Below, piece after piece: positions 1-9,092 of a DNA stretch of 64,000 nucleotides (its first letter is position 1; the number at the start of each line of letters is the position of its first letter). A program made the translations under genes and the position numbers. This stretch comes from Candidatus Neomarinimicrobiota bacterium (GTDB lineage: Bacteria; Fidelibacterota; Fidelibacteria; Fidelibacterales; Fidelibacteraceae): positions 1-64,000 of the forward strand of contig JAGGVO010000041.1 in the NCBI GenBank assembly GCA_021157965.1. Direction: 5' to 3'. The notes under the pieces were generated by a model. It ran no database searches. It was not told where the DNA came from and saw nothing but the letters and a program-made list of their open reading frames with translations.

Positions 1-2
1 GG

Positions 3-638
3 GTCAAAACGGAAAATGTGCCCGATATCGGAACCGGCGAATTCACCTATCCCACCGGTGAGTATTATGACGGCGGAATCAACCTCTGCTTTTTCACCCA
101 CGGCGGCAATATTGACTCCGAATGGAGTGCACAGGGCGACCGCTTTATCTATGTGGATCAGCGGGACAGCACCACGGAATGGCGCCTCTATGAAGGAATC
201 CACAAAGCGGCTGACGATGCCAATGGTATCTCCGTCCGGGCCCGTTTCAACAATTGGGTGACCGGTAAAGCCTGGTTCGATGATTTCAGCGTGGTTAAAA
301 TGGTTGTTGCTCCCGGGAGTGCTATTCAACCCAAAGAAAAGGATATTCCTGAAATTCCCGAACGTTTTGCCCTGCATCAGAACTATCCCAACCCCTTCAA
401 CCCTGTTACGACAATTCAATATGATCTGCCCCATCAGACACATGTCTCCATTGATATTTACAATATCATGGGACAACATGTAAAAACACTGGTCAATGCC
501 GTTCAGAGTCCGGGAAGCTATTCCTTAATCTGGGATGCCACCAATGACCGGGGAGCCCTGGCTCCTTCCGGTATGTATCTATATGTTCTGAAAACCAACG
601 AACAGCAACTGTCGAAAAAGATGGTTCTGTTGCGTTAG
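3..638 (+). CDS. C-terminal part of a secreted protein with T9SS-type sorting tail (5' partial)
   Basis: The reading frame is open from base 3 and ends with TAG at 636-638, so the N-terminus lies outside the window. The last 85 or so residues form a type IX secretion sorting tail: the core NYPNPFNPVTTIQYDLP, a middle strand with DIYNIMGQHVKTL, and a final YVLKTNEQQLSKKMVLLR. Before it, residues reading RARFNNWVTGKAWFDDFSV look like the end of a beta-sandwich (carbohydrate-binding or jelly-roll type) domain. The protein is probably exported and attached to the cell surface. Its position just upstream of a TonB receptor and a sugar-use operon suggests a role on an extracellular glycan, but the catalytic part, if any, is not visible. 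Confidence 0.8.
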   Translation, partial: VKTENVPDIGTGEFTYPTGEYYDGGINLCFFTHGGNIDSEWSAQGDRFIYVDQRDSTTEWRLYEGIHKAADDANGISVRARFNNWVTGKAWFDDFSVVKMVVAPGSAIQPKEKDIPEIPERFALHQNYPNPFNPVTTIQYDLPHQTHVSIDIYNIMGQHVKTLVNAVQSPGSYSLIWDATNDRGALAPSGMYLYVLKTNEQQLSKKMVLLR

Positions 639-655
639 TTTTCCTTTCCCCTGAG

Positions 656-682
656 TCCATCGGAGCTTACCGCTCCGGTGGA
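656..682 (+). terminator. Inverted repeat between two genes (weak terminator or attenuator)
   Basis: Two 11-base arms, TCCATCGGAGC and GCTCCGGTGGA, pair with one G-T wobble around a 5-base loop. The hairpin sits 18 bases after the stop of the sorting-tail protein and 30 bases before the receptor start. No clear T-run follows, so it may be a processing or attenuation stem and not a full terminator. Confidence 0.4.
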
Positions 683-712
683 TTCCTGTTAAAATCGTTG
701 AAGGATTATCAC

Positions 713-3364
713 ATGAGACGTTCATTGCGAATTGCCATAATGGCTTTTATCCTGCAGTATTCCATCTTGTCCGCCGGGACAACCGGGAAAATCGCCGGCC
801 AAGTAATTGATGGTGAAACCGGAGAACCTTTAATCGGTGTGAATATCATTGTGGATGGAACTTCCCACGGTGCAGCCACCAATGCGGATGGATACTATAC
901 CATTCTGAACATCATGCCGGGGACTTATTCTGTCCGGGCCTCCATGATCGGATATCAGGCAGTAGTACAGCAAAATGTACAGGTGATGATTGATTTAACC
1001 ACTCCCCTGGATTTTGAGCTGACCACAGAGGTCCTGGCCGGACAGGAAGTGATTGTAATTGCCAAAATGCCCACCGTAAAAAAAGACGTAACCTCAACCT
1101 CCTTCCGTGTAAGCTCAGATGAAATTGAACAGCTTCAGGTTCAGACCCTCAGTGAAATTGTGAATCTCCAGGCCGGTGTGGTGGAAGGGCACTTCCGTGG
1201 CGGCCGGGCCGGTGAAGTGATGTATATCGTGGACGGCATTCCCATGAATGACGCCTACTCCGGAGACAACCTCTTTGATGTAGAGAGTGATATGATTCAG
1301 GAAGTGGAAATCATCAGCGGTACGTTCAATGCCGAATATGGCCAGGCTATGTCCGGCATTGTCAACATCGTTACCAAGGAGGGACAGCAGAACTATTCCG
1401 GTAAGCTCTCCCTTTTTTCCGGTGATTATGTGAGTTCACATACCAAAACATTCATGCATATCGACCATATCAACCCTCTTTCCGTCTCCAATCTGCAAAT
1501 GAGTTTAAGCGGTCCCTTTCCCATCCTGAAAAATCGGGTGTCCTTTTCCATATTAGGAAGGATTTACGGCAATGAGGGCTGGCAATACGGTCGGCGTATC
1601 TTCCGCCCTCAGGATTTCAGCACGTTTTCCGACAATCCTGAAGAAAATATAATCCGATCAACCGGAGACAGTGCCTACGTTCCCATGAATCCCAACAAGA
1701 CTAAAACCATTCAGGGGAAAATCAGTGTCAGACTATCCCAACGGGATAAGTTAAATTATACTTTCTTCTATGAAGATGCATACCACCGGGATTTTGACCG
1801 TCTTTTCAAATACAATCCGGACGGTAACTATCACCATGAAAGCAATAGTTATCAGAATGGACTTCAGTACACCCACATGTTTGGGAAATCCACCTTTCTT
1901 ACGGCCAATGCCTCTGAATCCTTTACCGAATACGGCCAGTATGTCTACGAGAATCCCTATGATCCCCGTTATGTGCCCATTGAGCATCTCACACAAAATA
2001 ATTCCAACGGTTTTTCCACCGGTGGCATGCGGATGTGGCACCATTTCCGGAACAACCGCACCCGCATTTTTAAAGCCGATTTAAGAAGCCAGTTTACCGC
2101 AAATCAAACCCTGGGCATTGGGGCAAGCCACAAGCAATGTCGCTTATGGCTCCATGAATATCAGCTGTATTTCGATGAAAACAACGCGATTCGTATCCCC
2201 TCCGATTCCTCCTGGTATAATAACTCCTACACCCGTGAGCCTGTGGAAATCGCCGCCTACATCCAGGACAAACTGGAGCTGGGGGAGATGATCATCAACA
2301 TGGGCCTCCGGCTGGATTATTTTGACCCGAACGGTGAAGTGCCGGAATATTTTTACGATACCCGGGAAGCACCGAAACGGCAAGCCAAAACATCCCATCA
2401 GTGGAGTCCCCGCATCGGCATTGCTTATCCTATTTCCGATCAGGGGGTTATCCATTTTTCCTATGGACATTTCTTTCAGATTCCCAATTATGAACATCTG
2501 TATATCAACCCCGATTTTGAGGTAAATCTGATCCAGCTTAAAGGTGATCAGCCGCCTCGGGGCCGATATAATATCATGGGCAATGCCGAATTGAAACCGG
2601 AAAAAACCGTCAGTTATGAAATCGGCATCAAACAGGCCATTACTTCCGACCTGACCATCGACATCACCGGCTATAACAAGGATATCCGGGATTTAATCGG
2701 TCAGATTACCATGCAAAACATCTACGGAGGAAAATTCTGGCGCTTTATCAACCGGGATTATGCCAATGTTAAGGGCATTACAGTTGCCCTTGAAATGCTT
2801 GAGCGTCCCGGCTCCTTTGGCTTTTCTGTGGATTATACTTATCAGTCCGCCACAGGAAACGCCTCGGATCCCTTGGATGAATCCAAAAACCAGGAATCCG
2901 ATCCGCCCATTCAATCAGAAAAGAAACGCAGACCTCTGGACTGGGATCAAACCCATTCCCTGAACATGGCCCTGACCACCACCCGGATGGGATATCACAT
3001 CAGCCTGATCGGAAAAATCGGAAGCGGCACCCCCTATACCCGGGAATCGCCATACTACAATAACCGGATCCTGAATGGTGAACGCAAACCCATGACCATG
3101 ACCTTTGACCTGAATGTAACCAAAGACTTTTTCCTCAACACCTGGACAATTTCTCCTTTTATGAAAATTACCAATCTTCTGGATCGGAAAAATAACCGTG
3201 AAGTATATGCTTCCAGCGGCACGGCTGATTACAACTACGATATGGTTTTTGAAACATACCGTGGATATAAAACGCAGGAAGAATGGTATATACAGCCAAA
3301 CTATTACGATGAACCCCGAAAAATCATCATTGGCTGCTCCTTAAGTTTTGATCAGAAACGATGA
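713..3364 (+). CDS. TonB-dependent receptor with N-terminal carboxypeptidase-regulatory-like domain
   Basis: An 883-residue outer-membrane receptor that should import a ligand with energy from TonB. ATG at 713 is preferred over the upstream TTG at 698 because AAGGAT lies just before it and it begins a clean signal peptide (MRRSLRIAIMAF). Residues about 25-105 form a CarbopepD_reg-type beta-sandwich (GKIAGQVIDGETGEPLIGVN). A plug domain follows, with MYIVDGIPMND and the end-of-plug signature GQAMSGIVNIVTKEG. The rest alternates aromatic strands as in a 22-strand barrel. It overlaps the next gene by four bases (ATGA), so the two are translationally coupled. There is no SusD homologue beside it, so it is not a classical SusCD pair. 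The ligand is inferred to be an oligosaccharide from the operon only. Confidence 0.88.
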   Translation: MRRSLRIAIMAFILQYSILSAGTTGKIAGQVIDGETGEPLIGVNIIVDGTSHGAATNADGYYTILNIMPGTYSVRASMIGYQAVVQQNVQVMIDLTTPLDFELTTEVLAGQEVIVIAKMPTVKKDVTSTSFRVSSDEIEQLQVQTLSEIVNLQAGVVEGHFRGGRAGEVMYIVDGIPMNDAYSGDNLFDVESDMIQEVEIISGTFNAEYGQAMSGIVNIVTKEGQQNYSGKLSLFSGDYVSSHTKTFMHIDHINPLSVSNLQMSLSGPFPILKNRVSFSILGRIYGNEGWQYGRRIFRPQDFSTFSDNPEENIIRSTGDSAYVPMNPNKTKTIQGKISVRLSQRDKLNYTFFYEDAYHRDFDRLFKYNPDGNYHHESNSYQNGLQYTHMFGKSTFLTANASESFTEYGQYVYENPYDPRYVPIEHLTQNNSNGFSTGGMRMWHHFRNNRTRIFKADLRSQFTANQTLGIGASHKQCRLWLHEYQLYFDENNAIRIPSDSSWYNNSYTREPVEIAAYIQDKLELGEMIINMGLRLDYFDPNGEVPEYFYDTREAPKRQAKTSHQWSPRIGIAYPISDQGVIHFSYGHFFQIPNYEHLYINPDFEVNLIQLKGDQPPRGRYNIMGNAELKPEKTVSYEIGIKQAITSDLTIDITGYNKDIRDLIGQITMQNIYGGKFWRFINRDYANVKGITVALEMLERPGSFGFSVDYTYQSATGNASDPLDESKNQESDPPIQSEKKRRPLDWDQTHSLNMALTTTRMGYHISLIGKIGSGTPYTRESPYYNNRILNGERKPMTMTFDLNVTKDFFLNTWTISPFMKITNLLDRKNNREVYASSGTADYNYDMVFETYRGYKTQEEWYIQPNYYDEPRKIIIGCSLSFDQKR

Positions 3365-6300
3365 GAATTAACATGAAGACTTACACCATGAAAAAAAACA
3401 CAATTGTTCTGGTTGCCGTTTTAAGTTGTCTGATGATTAACAGCCTGCCTCTACCGGGACAAACACCTCAATCCATGCGGGGACACCGGGAATACCGCAG
3501 GCGGGGACTGATGAACGGGAACCTGGTCCATACTCTTTTCTGGAATTACTGTGAAGTGGGTAGTTACCCCGACGACCCCTCCGGTTGTTGGCCTTCTCCG
3601 GAACGACACTACCTGGACGACATCACCCTGATTGTCTCGGTGGAAACAATCAACAGGAACGGTGAAGTTATCCATCCCATGGAAACACAGTACCGGGAAT
3701 TTGTGGATGTCTCTCCGGAAGGAATCCCATGGGGTTTTGAAGCTCGCCCCAACTGGTTTAATATGGACAAAGAATCCAATACATCCCCGGCCATGAGTAA
3801 CAATCCAAATTCCTGGCCCGATTACTGGCTGGATAAACCACTGTCCTGGGCCGGATACTGGAACGGCTATTTCGGAAAAGGCATCTATAATGCTGATTTG
3901 GAAACGGTGTTTGTCTTTGATGATGATCCGGATAAAGAACCCAACCTCCACATGAATTTTTACTGTGATTCAAGAGACTCCACCCGGGGTGGTGTGGGAC
4001 TTGTTGTGAAAGCCCGGGGATTTCAATGGAGCCAGGTGCTGGCGGAAGACTGTATTTTCTGGCTTTATGATATCACCAATGAATCCAATACTAATTATAA
4101 CAAATCTTATTTTGCCCAATACATCGACTGGGGTATCGGGGGTGTGGGCAGTGATGTGCAAAACATCGGTGAATACGACCTGGACCTGGACATCGCCTTT
4201 GCTTACGGGCCTCCCGGAGCCGTGGGAACACCGGGAAACTGGCAGCCTATCGGTTATGCCGGCTACGCCTTTCTGGAAAGTCCCGGCATTGAAACAGACG
4301 GTAAAGACAATGATAATGACGGCATGGTGGATGAGTCCAGAGAAAGCAACGGACCGGGAAATTTTATAGATACATATCCCTATGGTATTGATAACGTGGA
4401 AAACTTTGTCCGGGTGTACAAATATGACCCGAAACCCCATTGGGAAAATGATGAGGATTGTGACTGGGAACCTTACACCGACGTAAATGGAAACGGACAA
4501 TGGGATCCGAATGAACCGTTAAATGACGATGTGGGTGCTGACGGTGTAGGCATGTACGATTTACACTATACCGGTCCGGATGAGGGGGAAGGGGACGGAT
4601 TACCCACCAACGGAGAACCCAATTACAATGCCACAGATCCGGATGAATCGGATCAAATCGGTTTAACCGGTTTTGATATCTTTCCCACCCATCGCTATGA
4701 ACTCATCAATGATGAAGAAAACTGGGGTGTCTTCAGCCGGATGCCTCCCCCCATGAGTGAAATTGTACAACCGAACAATCTGAGTATGTTTTTCTCGTCA
4801 GGAGCCTTTCCTCTTATGCAAAACCAAACAGAACGCTATTCCATGGCTCTGCTGTTCGGGGAAGACAAAGACGATCTGGTGAAAAATAAAAAAGCCGTCC
4901 AGCAAATTTATAATGCGGATTATCAGTTTGCCAAACCGCCGCTGAAACCTACAGTAAAAATCTACCCCGGCGACGGTGAAGTCACCCTTGTGTGGGATGA
5001 TATTGCGGAACAGTCCTTTGACCCCTTCCTGCAGGAATACGACTTTGAAGGCTATATGATTTACCGTGGGACTGAACCACAGTTTCTGGAAAGCAAAATT
5101 ATCACCGATTCTTACGGGAATAAAACATACCGGAAACCCATTGCCCAATTCGACTTGCAGGATGGTATTACCGGGCCACATCCTGTGGATATCTACGGCA
5201 TTAAATTCAATCAGGGGGATGACACCGGCATCCGGCATGTTTACACGGATAAAAATGTAAAGAACGGGCAGACCTACTATTATGCCGTCGTATCCTATGA
5301 TTATGGCTTTTACACATACACGGAAAACGGTGTGGAGGGGTTTCAGCCTTCGGAATGTTCGGCCATTATCAGCATGAATTCTTTGGGTCAGGTGACTTTT
5401 ATGGATATTAACTGTGGCAGTGCCACCCCCCGGCCCGCCGCCGCCGGATACATTCCCCCACAGGTGGAGGGAGAAATCGATCATGTAGGGCCCGGAACCG
5501 GCAGGATCAATGTCGCTTTGGTGGAAAAACATAAAATTCCCCCGGGAGAAACCACCTATGAACTTGCTTTTCTGGAATCCACCAAATTCCACAATGAAAC
5601 AAAACCTTTTTATATGGTCCGTAATGTTGAAGCAGACACCCTGGTTCTGGACAGTACCCGGGTTACATCCTACGGCGATGAGAGCCCCCTCTTCGACGGC
5701 ATTTCCCTCACAATCTACAACGATACAACAATCACAATCGATGAGGATAAATCCGGATTTATTAAAGGCTCGTCAGATTTCGTCCCAAAAATCCGCCTGA
5801 ATCCGAAAAACGAAGATGTCATCGGTTACCGCTTAAACCTGGAACAACCATCCGATTACCTCATCTCCTTTCATGATTCCGTTTACACCTATTCAGCCGG
5901 TGTTTTTGGCATTAAATCGGTACCATCCAATGTTCAGGTCTATAATATTACCGACTCAACAGACGCCCTTTATGCTGTATCGGATATAGATAAGGACGGA
6001 CAATACAGTCACGGGGATGATATCATCATTCTTGTTCCGGACGACGAATTTTTATTTAAACGCTACACATCCTGGATGATCCGTTTTGCACCACTTCTGG
6101 AAATCGATACGGTATGGGTTAATGAAGTTCCCTATGCCGATACAATCTGGATCACCGTAGATCCGCCACAACCCGGAGATATATACTATCTGGCCACCAA
6201 AAAGCCCTTCCGCGAGGGTGATATTTTCCGTTTTACCGTAACGGGTGAAGATTCCAGCAATACCCTGGCCCGGGAAGAACTGGATGATATCTGTGTGGTT

Positions 6301-6594
6301 CCCAATCCCTATGTGGTCACCGCCTCCTGGGAACCCCGGAACATGTACAAATTCGGACGAGGCGAACGTCGGCTCCATTTCTATCACCTGCCTAAAGACT
6401 GTACTATCCGGATTTACAACCTGCGGGGTCATCTCATTGATACCATTGAACACCACTCAACGGCCAATGACGGAATGGCCGCCTGGGATATCTTATCCAA
6501 AGATGACAATGAAATTGCTTACGGAATTTACATTTACCATGTAGAAGCACCGGGAGTGGGAGAAAAAATCGGACGTTTTGCCCTGATTAAATGA
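3361..6594 (+). CDS. Large secreted protein with FnIII-like segments and sorting-type C-terminus
   Basis: A 1077-residue exported protein of no assigned family. It starts inside the stop codon of the receptor gene; the signal peptide fits best from the internal Met at residue 10 (MKKNTIVLVAVLSCLM), so the true start could be 3388. The middle carries calcium-binding-like acidic loops (DGKDNDNDGMVDES, DVNGNGQWDPNEP) and a fibronectin-III-like stretch near residues 530-680 (VTLVWDDIAEQS, YYYAVVSYDYG). The end (IRIYNLRGHLIDTIEHHS, ending GRFALIK) matches the fold of a type IX sorting domain without the NYPNPFNP core. Proteins of this kind often sit next to TonB receptors in Marinimicrobia-like genomes. 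It may act as a surface partner of the receptor in place of SusD; that is inference. Confidence 0.7.
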   Translation: MRINMKTYTMKKNTIVLVAVLSCLMINSLPLPGQTPQSMRGHREYRRRGLMNGNLVHTLFWNYCEVGSYPDDPSGCWPSPERHYLDDITLIVSVETINRNGEVIHPMETQYREFVDVSPEGIPWGFEARPNWFNMDKESNTSPAMSNNPNSWPDYWLDKPLSWAGYWNGYFGKGIYNADLETVFVFDDDPDKEPNLHMNFYCDSRDSTRGGVGLVVKARGFQWSQVLAEDCIFWLYDITNESNTNYNKSYFAQYIDWGIGGVGSDVQNIGEYDLDLDIAFAYGPPGAVGTPGNWQPIGYAGYAFLESPGIETDGKDNDNDGMVDESRESNGPGNFIDTYPYGIDNVENFVRVYKYDPKPHWENDEDCDWEPYTDVNGNGQWDPNEPLNDDVGADGVGMYDLHYTGPDEGEGDGLPTNGEPNYNATDPDESDQIGLTGFDIFPTHRYELINDEENWGVFSRMPPPMSEIVQPNNLSMFFSSGAFPLMQNQTERYSMALLFGEDKDDLVKNKKAVQQIYNADYQFAKPPLKPTVKIYPGDGEVTLVWDDIAEQSFDPFLQEYDFEGYMIYRGTEPQFLESKIITDSYGNKTYRKPIAQFDLQDGITGPHPVDIYGIKFNQGDDTGIRHVYTDKNVKNGQTYYYAVVSYDYGFYTYTENGVEGFQPSECSAIISMNSLGQVTFMDINCGSATPRPAAAGYIPPQVEGEIDHVGPGTGRINVALVEKHKIPPGETTYELAFLESTKFHNETKPFYMVRNVEADTLVLDSTRVTSYGDESPLFDGISLTIYNDTTITIDEDKSGFIKGSSDFVPKIRLNPKNEDVIGYRLNLEQPSDYLISFHDSVYTYSAGVFGIKSVPSNVQVYNITDSTDALYAVSDIDKDGQYSHGDDIIILVPDDEFLFKRYTSWMIRFAPLLEIDTVWVNEVPYADTIWITVDPPQPGDIYYLATKKPFREGDIFRFTVTGEDSSNTLAREELDDICVVPNPYVVTASWEPRNMYKFGRGERRLHFYHLPKDCTIRIYNLRGHLIDTIEHHSTANDGMAAWDILSKDDNEIAYGIYIYHVEAPGVGEKIGRFALIK

Positions 6595-6595
6595 G

Positions 6596-7990
6596 ATGAA
6601 AAAAACGAGCAAACATAGGATGCTGAAGCTGATCCTTCCGGTCCTCTTCCTCTATCCGGTTCTGCCGGGATGTGATAGCGCGGAACCGGTGTCTCCCCCT
6701 GTTGCCACGATAAACGGCAGGACCGTTTCTGCCGGTGAATTTGCCTTTTTCTACGAATTTGTTCCCCGTCATATTACAAGCCAGGAAAAAGAAAAGGCCT
6801 ATACTGATGCATTACAACGGTTAACGGATCGGATTCTCCTGGCCCAGGAAGCGGAATCATTGGGACTCGGAGAATCGGATACCCTCATGCAGAGAGCTTT
6901 GGACCTTTTCCGCAGGCAGGCCGTAAACCGGGAACTCTATCTGAAATATGTCCGGAAACCCATTATCGTGACAGAAAGCGAAGCCCGGAAGGCCTTTGAA
7001 CGATCATGTAAAACATTGCATGTAAAACATTTTCAAACGGCTCTTGAATCGGAAATTAAAAATGTACGGTCCGGTGTAGTACCCTGGAATCACCTCCCTT
7101 TGTACCCCGGGTCCGAAACTATCGAATCCCCCCTATACGGAGAAGTGGATGCCGTTTCCTGGAACGATGTGGCTCCCGATTTGGAGGAAATGCTTTATTC
7201 TATGGAGCTGCACCAGATTTCCGAACCCATTTTTGACGGGACGTATTATCACATTTTCAAAGTGGTGGATTATGAAAAAAATGTTCTGATTCGTGAAAGC
7301 GATTTTCTGGCAAACAGGGAATCCATCGAGGGAGTTCTCCGGAAAAGGCAAGAGTCCTTTGCAGCCTCTGAATTTGTCCGGGATGTGATGGATCCGCAAC
7401 ACATCATTATCAAAGCCGATGCCTTGAACGCCCTAACCCGCCACATGTGGAAAAACAGACCGGTGGAACGAGATAAAAAACTACAATTTCTTCCCGACCG
7501 GGAGATTAACACACTGCAGGATACAGATCACCGGCTGGCTTCCATGGTCATTGTCACCTTTCGGGATGGAGAAATGACCGTTGATGATCTGATCATGAAT
7601 TACCGGGTCAATCCACAGCCGGTTATATACACCTCTGAAATTGGACTCCGGGAAAGTCTGAAAAATGCCGCTGCGGTCTATGTCCGGGACTATGTGCTTT
7701 CTGAAATGGGAATCAGGGAAAAGCTGGACCGGCTTCCCTCTGTTAAAGAAGAAGTCCAAACCCGCAAAGAATATTTACTGGCGAAAAAAATGATCCGGAA
7801 GCTCTACAGTTCGGTAAAAGACAGTATAACCACTGATGAAGGCCTGGAAGCCTGTCTGGAAAACTATCTGACAGAATTAAGAGCCAAAGCATCAATAGAA
7901 ATTGACGAGGAAATTCTTTTCAGCATCAACACCTCGGATGAGGGATTATCACGAAAAATAGATTTTGTAGGTGTATCCATATCACATTAG
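6596..7990 (+). CDS. Lipoprotein with degenerate SurA/PpiC (parvulin-like) fold
   Basis: A 464-residue lipoprotein: the signal peptide ends at LPGC (residues about 22-25). The N-terminal half has the SurA-N-like helical pattern (VATINGRTVSAGEFAFFYEF, then ALQRLTDRILLAQEAESLGL), followed by a parvulin-like region (LHVKHFQTA, then LHQISEPIFDGTYYHIFKV). The usual glycine-rich active-site loop (GGDLGW) is replaced by SPLYGEVDAVSW, so isomerase activity is doubtful. A second helical chain segment follows to the end. It begins two bases after the upstream stop and lies just before a PorV-like gene, so it probably serves as a periplasmic chaperone for outer-membrane or exported proteins of this operon. 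Confidence 0.65.
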   Translation: MKKTSKHRMLKLILPVLFLYPVLPGCDSAEPVSPPVATINGRTVSAGEFAFFYEFVPRHITSQEKEKAYTDALQRLTDRILLAQEAESLGLGESDTLMQRALDLFRRQAVNRELYLKYVRKPIIVTESEARKAFERSCKTLHVKHFQTALESEIKNVRSGVVPWNHLPLYPGSETIESPLYGEVDAVSWNDVAPDLEEMLYSMELHQISEPIFDGTYYHIFKVVDYEKNVLIRESDFLANRESIEGVLRKRQESFAASEFVRDVMDPQHIIIKADALNALTRHMWKNRPVERDKKLQFLPDREINTLQDTDHRLASMVIVTFRDGEMTVDDLIMNYRVNPQPVIYTSEIGLRESLKNAAAVYVRDYVLSEMGIREKLDRLPSVKEEVQTRKEYLLAKKMIRKLYSSVKDSITTDEGLEACLENYLTELRAKASIEIDEEILFSINTSDEGLSRKIDFVGVSISH

Positions 7991-8006
7991 TGAACAGGAG
8001 TTTTTC

Positions 8007-9056
8007 ATGAAAAGCACTCAGATAAAAAAACGCATCCTGCGAATCAGGAGAATGGGAATTGTTTTACTGGCAGGAGCATCCTTCTTATATGGCGAATCGG
8101 GAAGGCTGACCAATGTGGGCACAACCGCTGCACCTTTTCTGGAAGTTGGGGTGGGGTCTCGTGCCATTGGCATGGGAGGTGCTTTTGTTGCGGTATCCAA
8201 TGATGTGTCGGCCCTGTACTGGAATCCCGCCGGCCTGTGCCGCATGAATCAGGGAGAAGCCGTTTTTGAAAGAATTGAATGGCTCGCGGATATTGCTTTT
8301 AATTATATGGGCGTCGCCCTGCCCTTACGGGGTTTTGGAACCGCCGGTTTTTTTCTGAATGCCATGACGGTCCCCCACATGAAAGTGCGAACGGTGGATT
8401 TTCCCGACGGAACAGGGGAAGAATATGATGCTACAAGCTATGCCGTAGGACTTTCATATTCCTTTGGAATCACAGATCGCTTCTCCATGGGATTTACCGG
8501 AAAATTCATCTCTGAACGCATCTGGCATGAAAATACTTCCACAATGGCCGTGGATATCGGCACCTTGTATTATACAGGTTTCGGCAGCCTGCGTATCGGA
8601 GCGGCCATCACTAATTTCGGTCCATCCCTTCAAATGGACGGTAGCGACCTTATCATTTATTACGATGCCGACGAATCTATTGACGGAAATAACGACAGGA
8701 TCATGGGTAAGCTCATGACCGATGACTGGCCTCTTCCGCTGAATATGCAGTTCGGACTGGCTTATGATGTGATAAACAAACAGCACGCACGCCTCACAGT
8801 TGCCGTGGATGCTTTTCATCCCGTCAACAATACGGAAAGCATCAACGCAGGATGTGAACTGTTCCTGCTGAATATGCTCTACCTGCGGGCCGGATATAAG
8901 GCCATTGGGCAAAAAGATACGGAAGAAGGCCTGACTCTGGGAACGGGACTCCGCTACAAGATGTTCGGACAATCCAATATCATGGTAGATTATGCCTATG
9001 CCGATTTCGGGCGGTTGCAACATGTCAACCGATTTACAATCCGCCTGAATTTTTAG
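8007..9056 (+). CDS. PorV/PorQ-like outer-membrane beta-barrel protein
   Basis: A 349-residue outer-membrane barrel. ATG at 8007 is chosen because CAGGAG lies seven bases upstream; an in-frame start at 7971 would overlap the previous gene and hide the signal peptide. The region FLEVGVGSRAIGMGGAFVA followed by DVSALYWNPAGL is the hallmark of PorV/UPF0164 family members, which in type IX systems bring sorting-tail cargo to the PorU sortase. The end (NRFTIRLNF) is a typical final barrel strand with terminal Phe. Its place among genes for sorting-tail proteins supports a role as a dedicated shuttle for this cargo. A simple transport porin of the FadL-like superfamily is the alternative. Confidence 0.8.
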   Translation: MKSTQIKKRILRIRRMGIVLLAGASFLYGESGRLTNVGTTAAPFLEVGVGSRAIGMGGAFVAVSNDVSALYWNPAGLCRMNQGEAVFERIEWLADIAFNYMGVALPLRGFGTAGFFLNAMTVPHMKVRTVDFPDGTGEEYDATSYAVGLSYSFGITDRFSMGFTGKFISERIWHENTSTMAVDIGTLYYTGFGSLRIGAAITNFGPSLQMDGSDLIIYYDADESIDGNNDRIMGKLMTDDWPLPLNMQFGLAYDVINKQHARLTVAVDAFHPVNNTESINAGCELFLLNMLYLRAGYKAIGQKDTEEGLTLGTGLRYKMFGQSNIMVDYAYADFGRLQHVNRFTIRLNF

Positions 9057-9092
9057 ACATCACCATGTTAAAGGATAATTACAGGAACTTAC

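Noticed and set aside
4798-5592. Long minus-strand open frame of 264 codons
   Set aside because: Antisense shadow of the secreted protein gene at 3361-6594; no start signal or known fold.
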